Notes under the pieces: generated by a model
What the model was told of the DNA's origin: nothing
What the model saw: only the letters and a program-made list of their open reading frames with translations
The model's database searches: none
Translations under genes and position numbers: made by a program
Assembly (NCBI GenBank): GCA_947305675.1
Contig: CAMZED010000005.1
Location: 1 to 27,578 of the forward strand
Source of the DNA: an uncultured Clostridia bacterium
GTDB taxonomy: Bacteria > Bacillota > Clostridia > Oscillospirales > CAG-382
Reading direction: 5' to 3'
Length of the DNA stretch: 27,578 nt
Shown here: positions 14,705-21,752 of the stretch, piece after piece
Numbering within the stretch: the first letter of the stretch is position 1
Layout: every line of letters begins with the position of its first letter

Positions 14705-15814
14705 ATGGTGCGGCGTGATAATAACGACGAATACCGTTTTGACAAAACGCTTGAAGACGGCTTCTGTGCCGAAGAATATACGACCGCGAAAGAATACGTC
14801 GATCCCGCCGAAGAATACCGCGGCGCCGCCGAGATCGCCGATCCGGCGCCGGAGTTCGGCGGCACTTCCGGCGGAGTGAAAGCCGAGGAAGGCAAAAAAA
14901 GCGCCGCGCGCCGCGAACTGATCAAGAAGCTGGCGTTCATTCCGGTCGCGGCGGCGATCGCCGCGAACTCGATCGTCTTCGCCGCTTTCGGGAACGACCC
15001 TCTGGGCAGCGATTTCCTTATTTCGGGCGGCGGGTCAGGTTCCGCGGTTCCGTCCTCCGCACCCGTTTCGATCCCGGAGGGGGATTCGTTTCCCGCGCTT
15101 CCCAACCTTGAGCCGGATTTTGCCGGAGATTACGCCTGGTCGGGGATGGGTTCGGAAGAATACGTTGCGGTCGATTCGCATTACCTCCACGCCGGCACGG
15201 TTTATACCGGCGGCGGAGTGAGCGTCGAAACACTTGACGGCGCTTCTTACGATAAAACGACCAACACGCTTACTTTGAACAACTATCACGGCGGAAGTAT
15301 CGACGTGAACCTTATGGGCAACGGGTTCAGAATCGAACTTATCGGCGAAAATTCGCTGGATTTTCTGCGGGCGTGGGGCGCGATGTACGGAGGCAGCGTG
15401 ACTTTTACCGGTTCGGGCAGTCTGAAACTGAACGAAAGCGGAAAAGCGGATACCGGGCTGTTTCTTGAATGCGAAGACAGCGCTTCGGCTTTGATGATAG
15501 ACAAAAACGCAACCGTGGAAATATTCGGCTCCCCCGCGTTGATCATCCACCGCACGACGCTTGAAAAGGCGATCTACTGTTCGGGCACGGTAAAGATCCA
15601 CGGCGGAGAAAGCTCGACGGGCGAATTTGTAACCTATAACGTCAACGTAACCGACGAAAACGGCAACCCGGTGACCGACGAAAACGGCGATTACGTGACC
15701 GAACAGAAAACGGTAAAAGACATCGCCGAATCGAAGGGGATGGCGCTGTTTGATTATTCGGTGATCGGCGACGACGGCAAACCTTCCTCACACGTTTTTT
15801 TCAAACCGGAATAA
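14705..15814 (+). CDS. Membrane-anchored protein with extracellular beta-rich domain, unknown function
   Basis: A 369-residue protein that I do not recognise. Residues 1-72 are cytoplasmic, strongly acidic at first (many Asp, Glu and Tyr) and then basic (KKSAARRELIKK) before one membrane segment at about 76-95, so the C-terminus is outside. A Ser/Gly/Pro linker (about 102-130) leads to a repetitive beta-rich domain (about 155-330) with strand patterns such as TLTLNNYHGGSIDVNLMG, GSVTFTGSGSLKL and LMIDKNATVEIFG. This resembles beta-helix or carbohydrate-binding-type folds, but no catalytic motif is visible. Near the C-terminus a VTDENGN / VTDENGD pair is tandemly repeated. GGGAGGTG precedes the ATG. 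It lies 30 nt after the MscS gene, probably in one transcript. Confidence 0.72.
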   Translation: MVRRDNNDEYRFDKTLEDGFCAEEYTTAKEYVDPAEEYRGAAEIADPAPEFGGTSGGVKAEEGKKSAARRELIKKLAFIPVAAAIAANSIVFAAFGNDPLGSDFLISGGGSGSAVPSSAPVSIPEGDSFPALPNLEPDFAGDYAWSGMGSEEYVAVDSHYLHAGTVYTGGGVSVETLDGASYDKTTNTLTLNNYHGGSIDVNLMGNGFRIELIGENSLDFLRAWGAMYGGSVTFTGSGSLKLNESGKADTGLFLECEDSASALMIDKNATVEIFGSPALIIHRTTLEKAIYCSGTVKIHGGESSTGEFVTYNVNVTDENGNPVTDENGDYVTEQKTVKDIAESKGMALFDYSVIGDDGKPSSHVFFKPE

Positions 15815-15833
15815 ACCGCAAAAAAAGCAACAG

Positions 15834-15867
15834 GATATGCAGCGATTAATACTGCATATCATTTTTT
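15834..15867. terminator. Bidirectional terminator between convergent genes, with a repeated sequence block
   Basis: A perfect 9-bp stem (15834-15842 GATATGCAG, 15852-15860 CTGCATATC) followed on the plus strand by ATTTTTT. On the minus strand the hairpin is followed a few nt later by seven T (15826-15820). It can therefore stop both the 14705-15814 gene and the converging LysM-GH18 gene. The left flank and arm (15816-15841) are 25/26 identical to 24944-24969. Confidence 0.82.
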
Positions 15868-15887
15868 ACAATAATAAACGCGGCGGT

Positions 15888-17177
15888 TCAGGGGTAGATA
15901 TCGAACGGTCGGACGTCGATCATACCGTTTACGGCGGCGAGGTTCTGGTTGCCTTCGCGGTTGAGGCTCCAGATAAGCATCCCGCTCAAACCTTTTTGCG
16001 CCATAAGTGATATCCGCGCCGAGATCGAACGGACGTCCTCGAACCACACGCGGTGCGAAACGCCGGATTCGGTATAATCGAAGTATGGCGCCATCGCCGT
16101 CGGATCGTAGAATATCTCGGCGCCGCGCAGATAAGCCAGGTTTATCGCCGCGGAAGTCGAGACCGAATCCGCGCGGGAGACTCCCCTCTCGTAGGGCAGC
16201 ACGAAGTTATAGCCGTAAGTCGAGATCCCCAAAAGCAGTTTTTCGGCGGGGATCCGGGTGAGCGCGTAATCGACCACCGCGCCGACGGGAGTTATCGGCG
16301 ATACCGCCATCGGCGGTCCGTAGGTATAGCCCCACTCGTAGGTCATAAGCAGCAGCGCGTCCGCCGCGGCGCCGAGCAGAGCGTAATCGTGCCCTTCGTA
16401 TAACGACCCGAGCTGACCGTCGGAGGTCTTGGGCGCAAGGGCCGTCATTACGCCGTAGCCCAAAGGATGCAGCCGCGAAGCGCAATAGCCGATGAAATCC
16501 GCGTACTTTTTCGCGTTGGATGCGCCGAGAAACTCGAAATCGACGTCGAGCGCGTTATAACCCTTCGCACGCATATTCGCAATGACCGAATCGAGCAGCC
16601 AGGTTTGAAGATCGGGGCTGTTAAGCAGTTCCTCCGCCAGCGGGACCGAAAAAACGTCGTTTTCATCGAGCGTCGAAAGATGCATCACCGGCATCGTTCC
16701 GTAATCGGCGCAAGCGGATACGGCAAAACCGTCGTCGGGAGGTATAAGCCCGCCGGAGCGAGTGAATCCGTATGTGAACGGCATAAGAGCGGAACAGAAA
16801 GGCAGGCTTCGCCGCAGGAGCTCGGGCGGGATGAAAGGATAAGCGTAGCCACCCGTGCGGAAAGCACCCAAAGGTTCACGCCGGGTGCCGATATAAAGGA
16901 CTTCCCCGGGAGAGAGTGAATCGCCGCCGTCGAGAAACATATTGTCGCGCCAGAGCGCGACCGGGTCGGTCGAATATCGCGAGGCGATCGAATAAAGCGT
17001 TTCCCCGGGCGAAACGGTGTGGGTCGCCAGCGGCAGGACGACGGCGAGAGCCATCCCCGCGGGGAGCGAAGGCAGAGCGGATACGTTGTTGTCGAACGCG
17101 AGCGAAAATTCGCTTACCCCGTAAAGATCGGCGATGCTTTTAAGCGTTTCGCCGGGGGATACGGTGTGGATCAGCAT
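15888..17177 (-). CDS. sleL: LysM-GH18 enzyme, SleL/YaaH-like spore cortex N-acetylglucosaminidase
   Basis: A 429-residue protein with two N-terminal LysM peptidoglycan-binding domains (about 3-47 and 52-97; HTVSPGETL is repeated in both) and a GH18 barrel (about 105-429). The GH18 catalytic motif DxxDxDxE appears as NALDVDFE, with Asp211, Asp213 and the proton donor Glu215; YEWGYTYGPP and the closing GLSGMLIWSLNREG strand also fit. Length, domain order and lack of a signal peptide match SleL/YaaH of Bacillus, a cortical-fragment lytic enzyme loaded into the spore coat and used during germination; a vegetative cell-wall role cannot be excluded. GAGGTGAC precedes the ATG. It is transcribed alone and converges on the 14705-15814 gene. 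No confident sporulation-sigma promoter could be assigned upstream. Confidence 0.88.
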   Translation of the reverse strand: MLIHTVSPGETLKSIADLYGVSEFSLAFDNNVSALPSLPAGMALAVVLPLATHTVSPGETLYSIASRYSTDPVALWRDNMFLDGGDSLSPGEVLYIGTRREPLGAFRTGGYAYPFIPPELLRRSLPFCSALMPFTYGFTRSGGLIPPDDGFAVSACADYGTMPVMHLSTLDENDVFSVPLAEELLNSPDLQTWLLDSVIANMRAKGYNALDVDFEFLGASNAKKYADFIGYCASRLHPLGYGVMTALAPKTSDGQLGSLYEGHDYALLGAAADALLLMTYEWGYTYGPPMAVSPITPVGAVVDYALTRIPAEKLLLGISTYGYNFVLPYERGVSRADSVSTSAAINLAYLRGAEIFYDPTAMAPYFDYTESGVSHRVWFEDVRSISARISLMAQKGLSGMLIWSLNREGNQNLAAVNGMIDVRPFDIYP

Positions 17178-17218
17178 AAAGTCACCTCAAAAGCGGGCAA
17201 TTATACGATAAAAAACGG

Positions 17219-17247
17219 TTGATTTTCGGTCGTATATGTGGTATCAT
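17219..17247 (+). promoter_or_regulatory. Candidate promoter for the small ORF-argS operon
   Basis: TTGATT (17219-17224), a 17-nt spacer and TATCAT (17242-17247) lie 48 nt before a 29-codon ORF and 141 nt before argS. The match is fair (four of six at -35, five of six at -10). The flanking AAAAACGG (17211-17218) and CCGTTTTT (17261-17268) form an 8-bp inverted repeat around it. No T-box-like conserved motif was seen in the leader. Confidence 0.5.
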
Positions 17248-17295
17248 AATAAAATAAAAACCGTTTTTGATCAACGAACGCGAAAGGATGCGGCA

Positions 17296-17385
17296 ATGGA
17301 TCTTATTGTATTTTTACTCGATATCGCGGAAGCAGTGATAATGATGATAAACGGCAGTAAAGAAAAAAAGTCGAAAGGATATTGA
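17296..17385 (+). CDS. Candidate 29-residue small protein or leader peptide upstream of argS
   Basis: An ATG at 17296 opens a 29-codon frame ending in TGA at 17383-17385. It is preceded by AAAGGATG (17283-17290) and a candidate promoter. The peptide has a hydrophobic, possibly amphipathic first half (MDLIVFLLDIAEAVIMMI) and a basic, charged tail (NGSKEKKSKGY). The argS ribosome binding site (AAAGGAT, 17374-17380) lies within its last codons and argS starts four nt after its stop, so the two could be translationally coupled. It contains no arginine codon, so classical attenuation by Arg-tRNA is not indicated. It could be a small membrane peptide or a chance frame. Confidence 0.5.
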   Translation: MDLIVFLLDIAEAVIMMINGSKEKKSKGY

Positions 17386-17388
17386 TCA

Positions 17389-19086
17389 ATGACCGATATC
17401 AGAACAAGTATATGCGAAGCGGTGAGCGAATATGTCGCCGCGGCGGGGGGAGAATTCCCGCCCGAAAAAGCGGAAGCTCTGCTTGAGACTCCCGCCGACC
17501 GCAAAAGGGGCGATCTTGCTCTGCCCTGTTTTAAACTTGCGGGGGTGCTGCATACCAACCCGAACGCGATCGCCGCGGATCTCGCCGCGGTGTTCAGTGA
17601 AAAAGGCGGGTTCGGCAGAGTCGAAAACGTCGGCGGATACCTGAACTTCTTCTTCGGGACCGAAAAATATATTGCCGACGTGAAAAAACTTGCCGCCGAC
17701 GATTACAAAGAGCTTGAATCGACCGGCAGCGGCAAGACTGTCTGCCTTGATTTTTCATCGCCGAATATTGCAAAAAGATTCCATCTGGGGCATTTGGGAT
17801 CGACGGTAATAGGCAACGCCCTGCGTAATATTTTCAACGCTCTGGGCTATAAAACCGTCGCCATAAACCATCTTGGCGACTGGGGCACCCAGTTCGGCAA
17901 ACTTATAGTCGCCTATAAAAAATGGTCCGATTCCGAAAAGGTCAAGGAGCGCGGCATCGACGAGCTTGTAGATCTTTACGTCCGCTTTTGCGACGCCGAA
18001 AGAGACGACGTGTCGCTTACCGCGGAGGCGCGCGCCGCTTTCCACGAACTGGAAGTCGGGAACGACGAATATCTTGAAATATGGCGTTATTTCAAAGAGA
18101 TCTCGCTTGCGGAATACGACAAGACCTATAAACTGCTCGGCGTAGGGTTCGATTGCTGGAACGGCGAGGCGTTTTGTTACCGCCGTACCGACGGAGTGGT
18201 GAAGGAGCTTAAAGAAAAAGGGCTTTTGAAAAAGGACGACGGCGCAGAGATAATCGATCTTTCGGAATACAATATGCCGCCGGTGCTTATCCTTAAATCC
18301 GACGGATCGACGACCTACCACGCGCGCGATATCGCCGCGGCGGAATGGCGCAGGAGCGAGTTCGGATTTTATAAATGCGTTTACGTTACGAGCAACGGCC
18401 AGAGCCTGCATTTCGCCCAGCTCTTTAAAGCGCTTGAGCTTATGGGCAACGAATGGGCAAAGGATATGGTCCACGTCCCTTACGGCACAATGAGCATAAA
18501 CGGAGAAAAACTCGCGTCGCGCACCGGCAACATCGTTTTGCTTGACGATCTGCTTGAAAAGGCTATTGAAAAATGCCGCGCAATATTGGACGAAAAGGAT
18601 TCCGGAGTCGCCGACAGGGACGCCGTGGCAAAAGCTGTCGGAGTCGGCGCGGTGGTGTTCAACACCCTTTCGAACGGCAGGATAAAAGACAAGGACTTCA
18701 ACTGGGATACCGCTTTGTCGTTCGAGGGCAACACCGGCCCCTACGTCCATTATACCTACGCCCGCGCCGCAAGCGTTTTAAGGCGTGCGCAGGAACGCCC
18801 CGATTATTCGGGCTATACTCCCAACGCCGACGAAACGGCGCTGATCGCCAGGCTGAACGAGTTCCCCGAAACTCTGCTTAAAGCCGCGGCGGATTATGAG
18901 CCGAGCTATATCGCACGGCTTGCGCTCAACGTTTGCACGCTGTTCAACCAGTTCTACCACAACTGCCGCATAATCGGCGCGGGCGGCGAAGCCGAAGGTT
19001 TCCGCCTTGCGCTTACCGAGGCGACCCGGAACATTTTGGGCAGATGTCTTGACGTGCTCGGGATGGAGCGCACCGAGGAGATATGA
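17389..19086 (+). CDS. argS: Arginyl-tRNA synthetase
   Basis: A 565-residue class Ia aminoacyl-tRNA synthetase that charges tRNA-Arg. The N-terminal Add-1 domain (about 1-100) contains TPADRKRGDLALPCF. The catalytic Rossmann fold has the HIGH equivalent HLGH (132-135) in SSPNIAKRFHLGHLGSTVIGN, and GDWGTQFGKL follows. The KMSKS site is degenerate (EKLASRTGNIV), as is common in ArgRS. The C-terminal DALR anticodon-binding domain includes GPYVHYTYARAASVLR and ends LGRCLDVLGMERTEEI. It is complete and normal in length. AAAGGAT precedes the ATG. The small membrane protein gene follows one nt after the stop. Confidence 0.96.
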   Translation: MTDIRTSICEAVSEYVAAAGGEFPPEKAEALLETPADRKRGDLALPCFKLAGVLHTNPNAIAADLAAVFSEKGGFGRVENVGGYLNFFFGTEKYIADVKKLAADDYKELESTGSGKTVCLDFSSPNIAKRFHLGHLGSTVIGNALRNIFNALGYKTVAINHLGDWGTQFGKLIVAYKKWSDSEKVKERGIDELVDLYVRFCDAERDDVSLTAEARAAFHELEVGNDEYLEIWRYFKEISLAEYDKTYKLLGVGFDCWNGEAFCYRRTDGVVKELKEKGLLKKDDGAEIIDLSEYNMPPVLILKSDGSTTYHARDIAAAEWRRSEFGFYKCVYVTSNGQSLHFAQLFKALELMGNEWAKDMVHVPYGTMSINGEKLASRTGNIVLLDDLLEKAIEKCRAILDEKDSGVADRDAVAKAVGVGAVVFNTLSNGRIKDKDFNWDTALSFEGNTGPYVHYTYARAASVLRRAQERPDYSGYTPNADETALIARLNEFPETLLKAAADYEPSYIARLALNVCTLFNQFYHNCRIIGAGGEAEGFRLALTEATRNILGRCLDVLGMERTEEI

Positions 19087-19087
19087 C

Positions 19088-19393
19088 ATGAGCGTCGGCA
19101 TAATCTTGGGGGCGGCCGTCGCCGTGTTCGGATTGGTCGTCGCCATAGGAAAAAAGGTCTCGCTGCTTCATTCGCGCCGGAACGCAATGGTACGCCCCGA
19201 AGACGTAAGGCCTTACACCCTGCTTATGGGGATCGGCGTGGCGCTGGTCGGCGGCGGGCTGATCGCCAAAGAGCTGCTCGATATGCACGTCGGCGGGTCG
19301 GTCGGCTGGATCGTTTTCACGGCGGCCGCGGCGGTGGGGTTCATCCTTATGGCGATAGCTCAGAAGAAATACAACGGCTCGTTCGGCGGCTGA
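19088..19393 (+). CDS. Small integral membrane protein, unknown function (DUF3784-like topology)
   Basis: A 101-residue protein with three predicted membrane helices (about residues 3-20, 45-64 and 73-92) and a short loop containing LHSRRNAMVRPEDVRPY. The pattern of one helix, a charged loop with R-N, then two helices recalls small DUF3784-type proteins, but the resemblance is loose. The start at 19088 has GAGGAG a few nt upstream, inside the end of argS; the open frame continues further 5' within argS without support. The tail (QKKYNGSFGG) is short and cytoplasmic or external. It is likely co-transcribed with argS and yebC. Function cannot be inferred. Confidence 0.75.
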   Translation: MSVGIILGAAVAVFGLVVAIGKKVSLLHSRRNAMVRPEDVRPYTLLMGIGVALVGGGLIAKELLDMHVGGSVGWIVFTAAAAVGFILMAIAQKKYNGSFGG

Positions 19394-19403
19394 GCGCCGA
19401 AGC

Positions 19404-19425
19404 CTTGAATAAAACTTGAATAAAA
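19404..19425 (+). repeat. Tandem 11-bp duplication before yebC
   Basis: CTTGAATAAAA occurs twice head to tail (19404-19414 and 19415-19425) in the 57-nt gap between the small membrane protein gene and yebC. No -10 hexamer follows at a suitable distance, so a promoter role is not supported. Confidence 0.8.
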
Positions 19426-19450
19426 ACACGACAAAGGAGCAAAAAGAGTT

Positions 19451-20173
19451 ATGTCAGGACATTCCAAATGGAAGAATATAATGCACAAGAAAGAAAAGAC
19501 CGACGCACAGCGTGCCAAAGTCTTTACCAAGATCGGCAAAGAAATAGCGATGGCGGTGCGCGAAGGCGGGCCGGAACCCACTTCCAACACCAGACTGCGC
19601 GATCTTATAGTCAAAGCCAAGAGCCTTAACGTACCGAACGACAACATCGACCGCATTATCAAAAAAGCGTCCGGATCCGACGGCGTTCAGTATGAATCGG
19701 TACAGTACGAAGGTTACGGACCCGGCGGAGTAGCCGTTATTGTCGAAGCGGCTACCGACAACCGCAACCGAACCGCCGGCGATATAAGGCATTATTTTGA
19801 CAAATTCGGCGGCAATATGGGCACTACCGGCTGCGTTTCTTATCTGTTCGCCGAAAAAGGCGTTATAGTCGTCTCGGGCGTGAAGGACGAGGACGAATTC
19901 ATGGAAGCCGCGCTCGATTGCGGCGCGATCGATTTTACCACCGACGGCGAGAACGGCGAGGTGTTCACCGACGTGAGCGAGATATCCGCCGTGCGCGAAG
20001 CGCTTGAAAAAGCCGGATATACCATCGAATCCGCCGATCCCGAAAAGATCCCGGCAAACTACGTCCGCCTTGAATCGGATGAACATATTGAAAAGATGAA
20101 CAAACTGCTCGAGGTGCTTGAAGATAACGATGACGTTACCGAAGTATGGCATAACTGGGATGAAGAGGAATGA
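19451..20173 (+). CDS. yebC: YebC/PmpR family transcriptional/translational regulator
   Basis: A 240-residue protein of the universally conserved YebC/TACO1 family. The N-terminal signature MSGHSKWKNIMHKKEKTDA is followed by FTKIGKEIAMAVREGG, the YEGYGPGGVAVIVEAATDN block and the acidic C-terminal domain ending DDVTEVWHNWDEEE. Members bind DNA in some species; recent work on others describes a role in translating proline-rich stretches at the ribosome, so the old annotation as a transcription factor should be read loosely. AAAGGAGC lies upstream. Its last 14 nt overlap the start of nadD, and it stands at the head of a translation and ribosome-linked cluster. Confidence 0.95.
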   Translation: MSGHSKWKNIMHKKEKTDAQRAKVFTKIGKEIAMAVREGGPEPTSNTRLRDLIVKAKSLNVPNDNIDRIIKKASGSDGVQYESVQYEGYGPGGVAVIVEAATDNRNRTAGDIRHYFDKFGGNMGTTGCVSYLFAEKGVIVVSGVKDEDEFMEAALDCGAIDFTTDGENGEVFTDVSEISAVREALEKAGYTIESADPEKIPANYVRLESDEHIEKMNKLLEVLEDNDDVTEVWHNWDEEE

Positions 20174-20759
20174 TAAAGATCCCGCAAGAATAGGGATCTT
20201 CGGCGGCAGTTTCAACCCTGTCCACAAAGGGCATGTCGCTGCGGCGGATTTTTTCGCAGCGGAACTGCGGCTTGATCTGCTTTACGTTATCCCGACTTTC
20301 GTCTCGCCGCTTAAAAGCGCGCTTTCGGCTTCGGGGCGGGACAGGTTGGAGATGCTGAAGATCGCTTTCGCCGGCCGCGAAAAGGTAGTGGTAAGCGATA
20401 TCGAGTTAAGGCGCGAGGGGACGAGTTATACCTGCGACACGGTGAAAGCCATCCGCGAAAAGCACCCGAAAAGCAAGCTGTTCTATCTTATCGGCGACGA
20501 TTGGCTGGAAGGGTTCACGCGTTGGCGAAACTATGAATATATCCTTAAAAACGTGACTTTGGCGGTAGCAGACCGCGGCGGCGGAGATATAAAATCCAAA
20601 GCCGAAAAGCTTTTTGAACAGACCGGAAGCCGCGCCGTCCTGCTCGGCAACAGCGTGACCGCCGTTTCGTCGAGCGAAATACGCGCTTCGGTCGGCAAAG
20701 ACCTTTTGCCGGAAGGAGTCTATGATTATATCAGAGCAAAGGGGTTGTATGAACAATGA
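20160..20759 (+). CDS. nadD: Nicotinate-nucleotide adenylyltransferase
   Basis: A 199-residue nucleotidyltransferase that adenylates nicotinate mononucleotide to deamido-NAD, a late step of NAD synthesis. It has the signature GIFGGSFNPVHKGHV (His22, Gly24, His25 of the HxGH motif), the central YLIGDDWLEGFTRW segment that binds the nicotinate ring, and the C-terminal SSSEIRAS motif (Arg175). The start is uncertain: the ATG at 20160 gives ten residues before the core strand and overlaps yebC by 14 nt, while an upstream ATG at 20118 would add 14 residues and overlap by 56 nt. The stop overlaps yqeK (ATGA, 20756-20759). The nadD-yqeK-rsfS order is the conserved Firmicutes cluster. Confidence 0.94.
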   Translation: MKRNDKDPARIGIFGGSFNPVHKGHVAAADFFAAELRLDLLYVIPTFVSPLKSALSASGRDRLEMLKIAFAGREKVVVSDIELRREGTSYTCDTVKAIREKHPKSKLFYLIGDDWLEGFTRWRNYEYILKNVTLAVADRGGGDIKSKAEKLFEQTGSRAVLLGNSVTAVSSSEIRASVGKDLLPEGVYDYIRAKGLYEQ

Positions 20760-21367
20760 CAGACGCGAACGCTATTTTATCGGCGATGACGGTATCGGAC
20801 AAACGCCTGCGCCACACGCTCGGCGTTGCCGAATGCGCCAAAAAACTCGCGGCGACTCACTTCCCCGCGCTTGACCGGAACGAAGTTGAACTTGCGGCGC
20901 TTATGCACGATTTTACCAAAGAATACACTTTTGAACAGCAGCTTGAACTTTGCCGCTATTACGGGATAATTTTATCCGAGGAGGAGCGCGAAGAACCGAA
21001 GCTGATCCATTCCAAAACCGCCGCGGCGATAGCAGACGAACGGTTCGGGCTTTCGAAAGAGGCGTGCAGCGCGATATATTGGCACACGACCGGGCGCGCG
21101 GCGATGACTCCCTTCGAAACGGTGATATATCTGGCGGATTACATCGAGGAATTCCGCGAACACCCCGATTGCGTAAGGCTTAGGAATTATTATGAAAAGC
21201 GCATACAAAAAGAAAAGGACAAATCGGTCGCGCTTATAAAAACGCTGATAAAATCTTTTGACATAACGATAAAAATGCTGATCGACGACGGCAAGATAAT
21301 AAACGGCGCCGCCGTCACCGCCAGAAATTATTATATAAAAGCATTGTGGGAGAAAACAGGCAAATGA
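20756..21367 (+). CDS. yqeK: YqeK family HD-domain nucleotidase
   Basis: A 203-residue HD-superfamily metal-dependent phosphohydrolase. Likely metal ligands are His20 (RLRHTLGV), His51-Asp52 (LMHDFTKEY), His85 (LIHSKTA), His110 (IYWHTTGR) and Asp128 (YLADYIE), the pattern of YqeK. Characterised YqeK proteins cleave diadenosine tetraphosphate symmetrically to two ADP, which links the gene to alarmone turnover next to NAD synthesis and aminoacyl-tRNA synthetases (a source of Ap4A). The start overlaps the nadD stop and the end overlaps rsfS, both by ATGA, indicating translational coupling. The C-terminus is a lysine-rich helix continuing to the stop. Confidence 0.94.
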   Translation: MTDANAILSAMTVSDKRLRHTLGVAECAKKLAATHFPALDRNEVELAALMHDFTKEYTFEQQLELCRYYGIILSEEEREEPKLIHSKTAAAIADERFGLSKEACSAIYWHTTGRAAMTPFETVIYLADYIEEFREHPDCVRLRNYYEKRIQKEKDKSVALIKTLIKSFDITIKMLIDDGKIINGAAVTARNYYIKALWEKTGK

Positions 21368-21726
21368 AAGAAGAAAGAACCCAAAAAGAACTCGCACGCG
21401 AGATCGCCGAAGCCGCCGCGAGGATCCTTGACGCCAAAAAAGGCGTCGACGTAACGACGCTTGAAGTCGGCGCGCAGACCGTGCTTGCCGATTATTTTGT
21501 GCTGGCGACGGGCACCTCCAACACCCACGTACGCGCGCTTGCCGACGAGGCGGAATTCAAGCTGAACGAAGAACTCGGCGTTAAGCCGGGACACATCGAG
21601 GGCGGCGACGGCAACAGCTGGATATTGCTTGATTACGGCTGTGTGGTCATTCACATTTTCACCGCGCAGGGACGTGAATTTTATAAACTCGAACGACTTT
21701 GGAAAGACGCCGGGGCGCAGGAATGA
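21364..21726 (+). CDS. rsfS: Ribosome silencing factor RsfS
   Basis: A 120-residue RsfS/YbeB/Iojap protein. It binds ribosomal protein L14 and blocks joining of the ribosomal subunits when nutrients are short. Family blocks are the N-terminal helix ELAREIAEAAARILDAKKG, the conserved ADYFVLATGTSNTHVRALAD, and the C-terminal EGGDGNSWILLDYGCVVIHIFTA followed by REFYKLERLW. The start at 21364 uses the ATGA overlap with yqeK; an in-frame GTG at 21346 would add six residues, but GGGAG lies between the two at 21347-21351. leuS follows 26 nt after the stop. Confidence 0.95.
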   Translation: MKEERTQKELAREIAEAAARILDAKKGVDVTTLEVGAQTVLADYFVLATGTSNTHVRALADEAEFKLNEELGVKPGHIEGGDGNSWILLDYGCVVIHIFTAQGREFYKLERLWKDAGAQE

Positions 21727-21752
21727 TCCCGGCGGATCAGGAGATAAAAGCG

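Noticed and set aside
17178..17280. Sporulation-sigma promoter upstream of the LysM-GH18 gene (CATATACGA-like and TATAAT-like elements)
   Set aside because: The partners at -35 do not match any sporulation consensus well enough to choose one.
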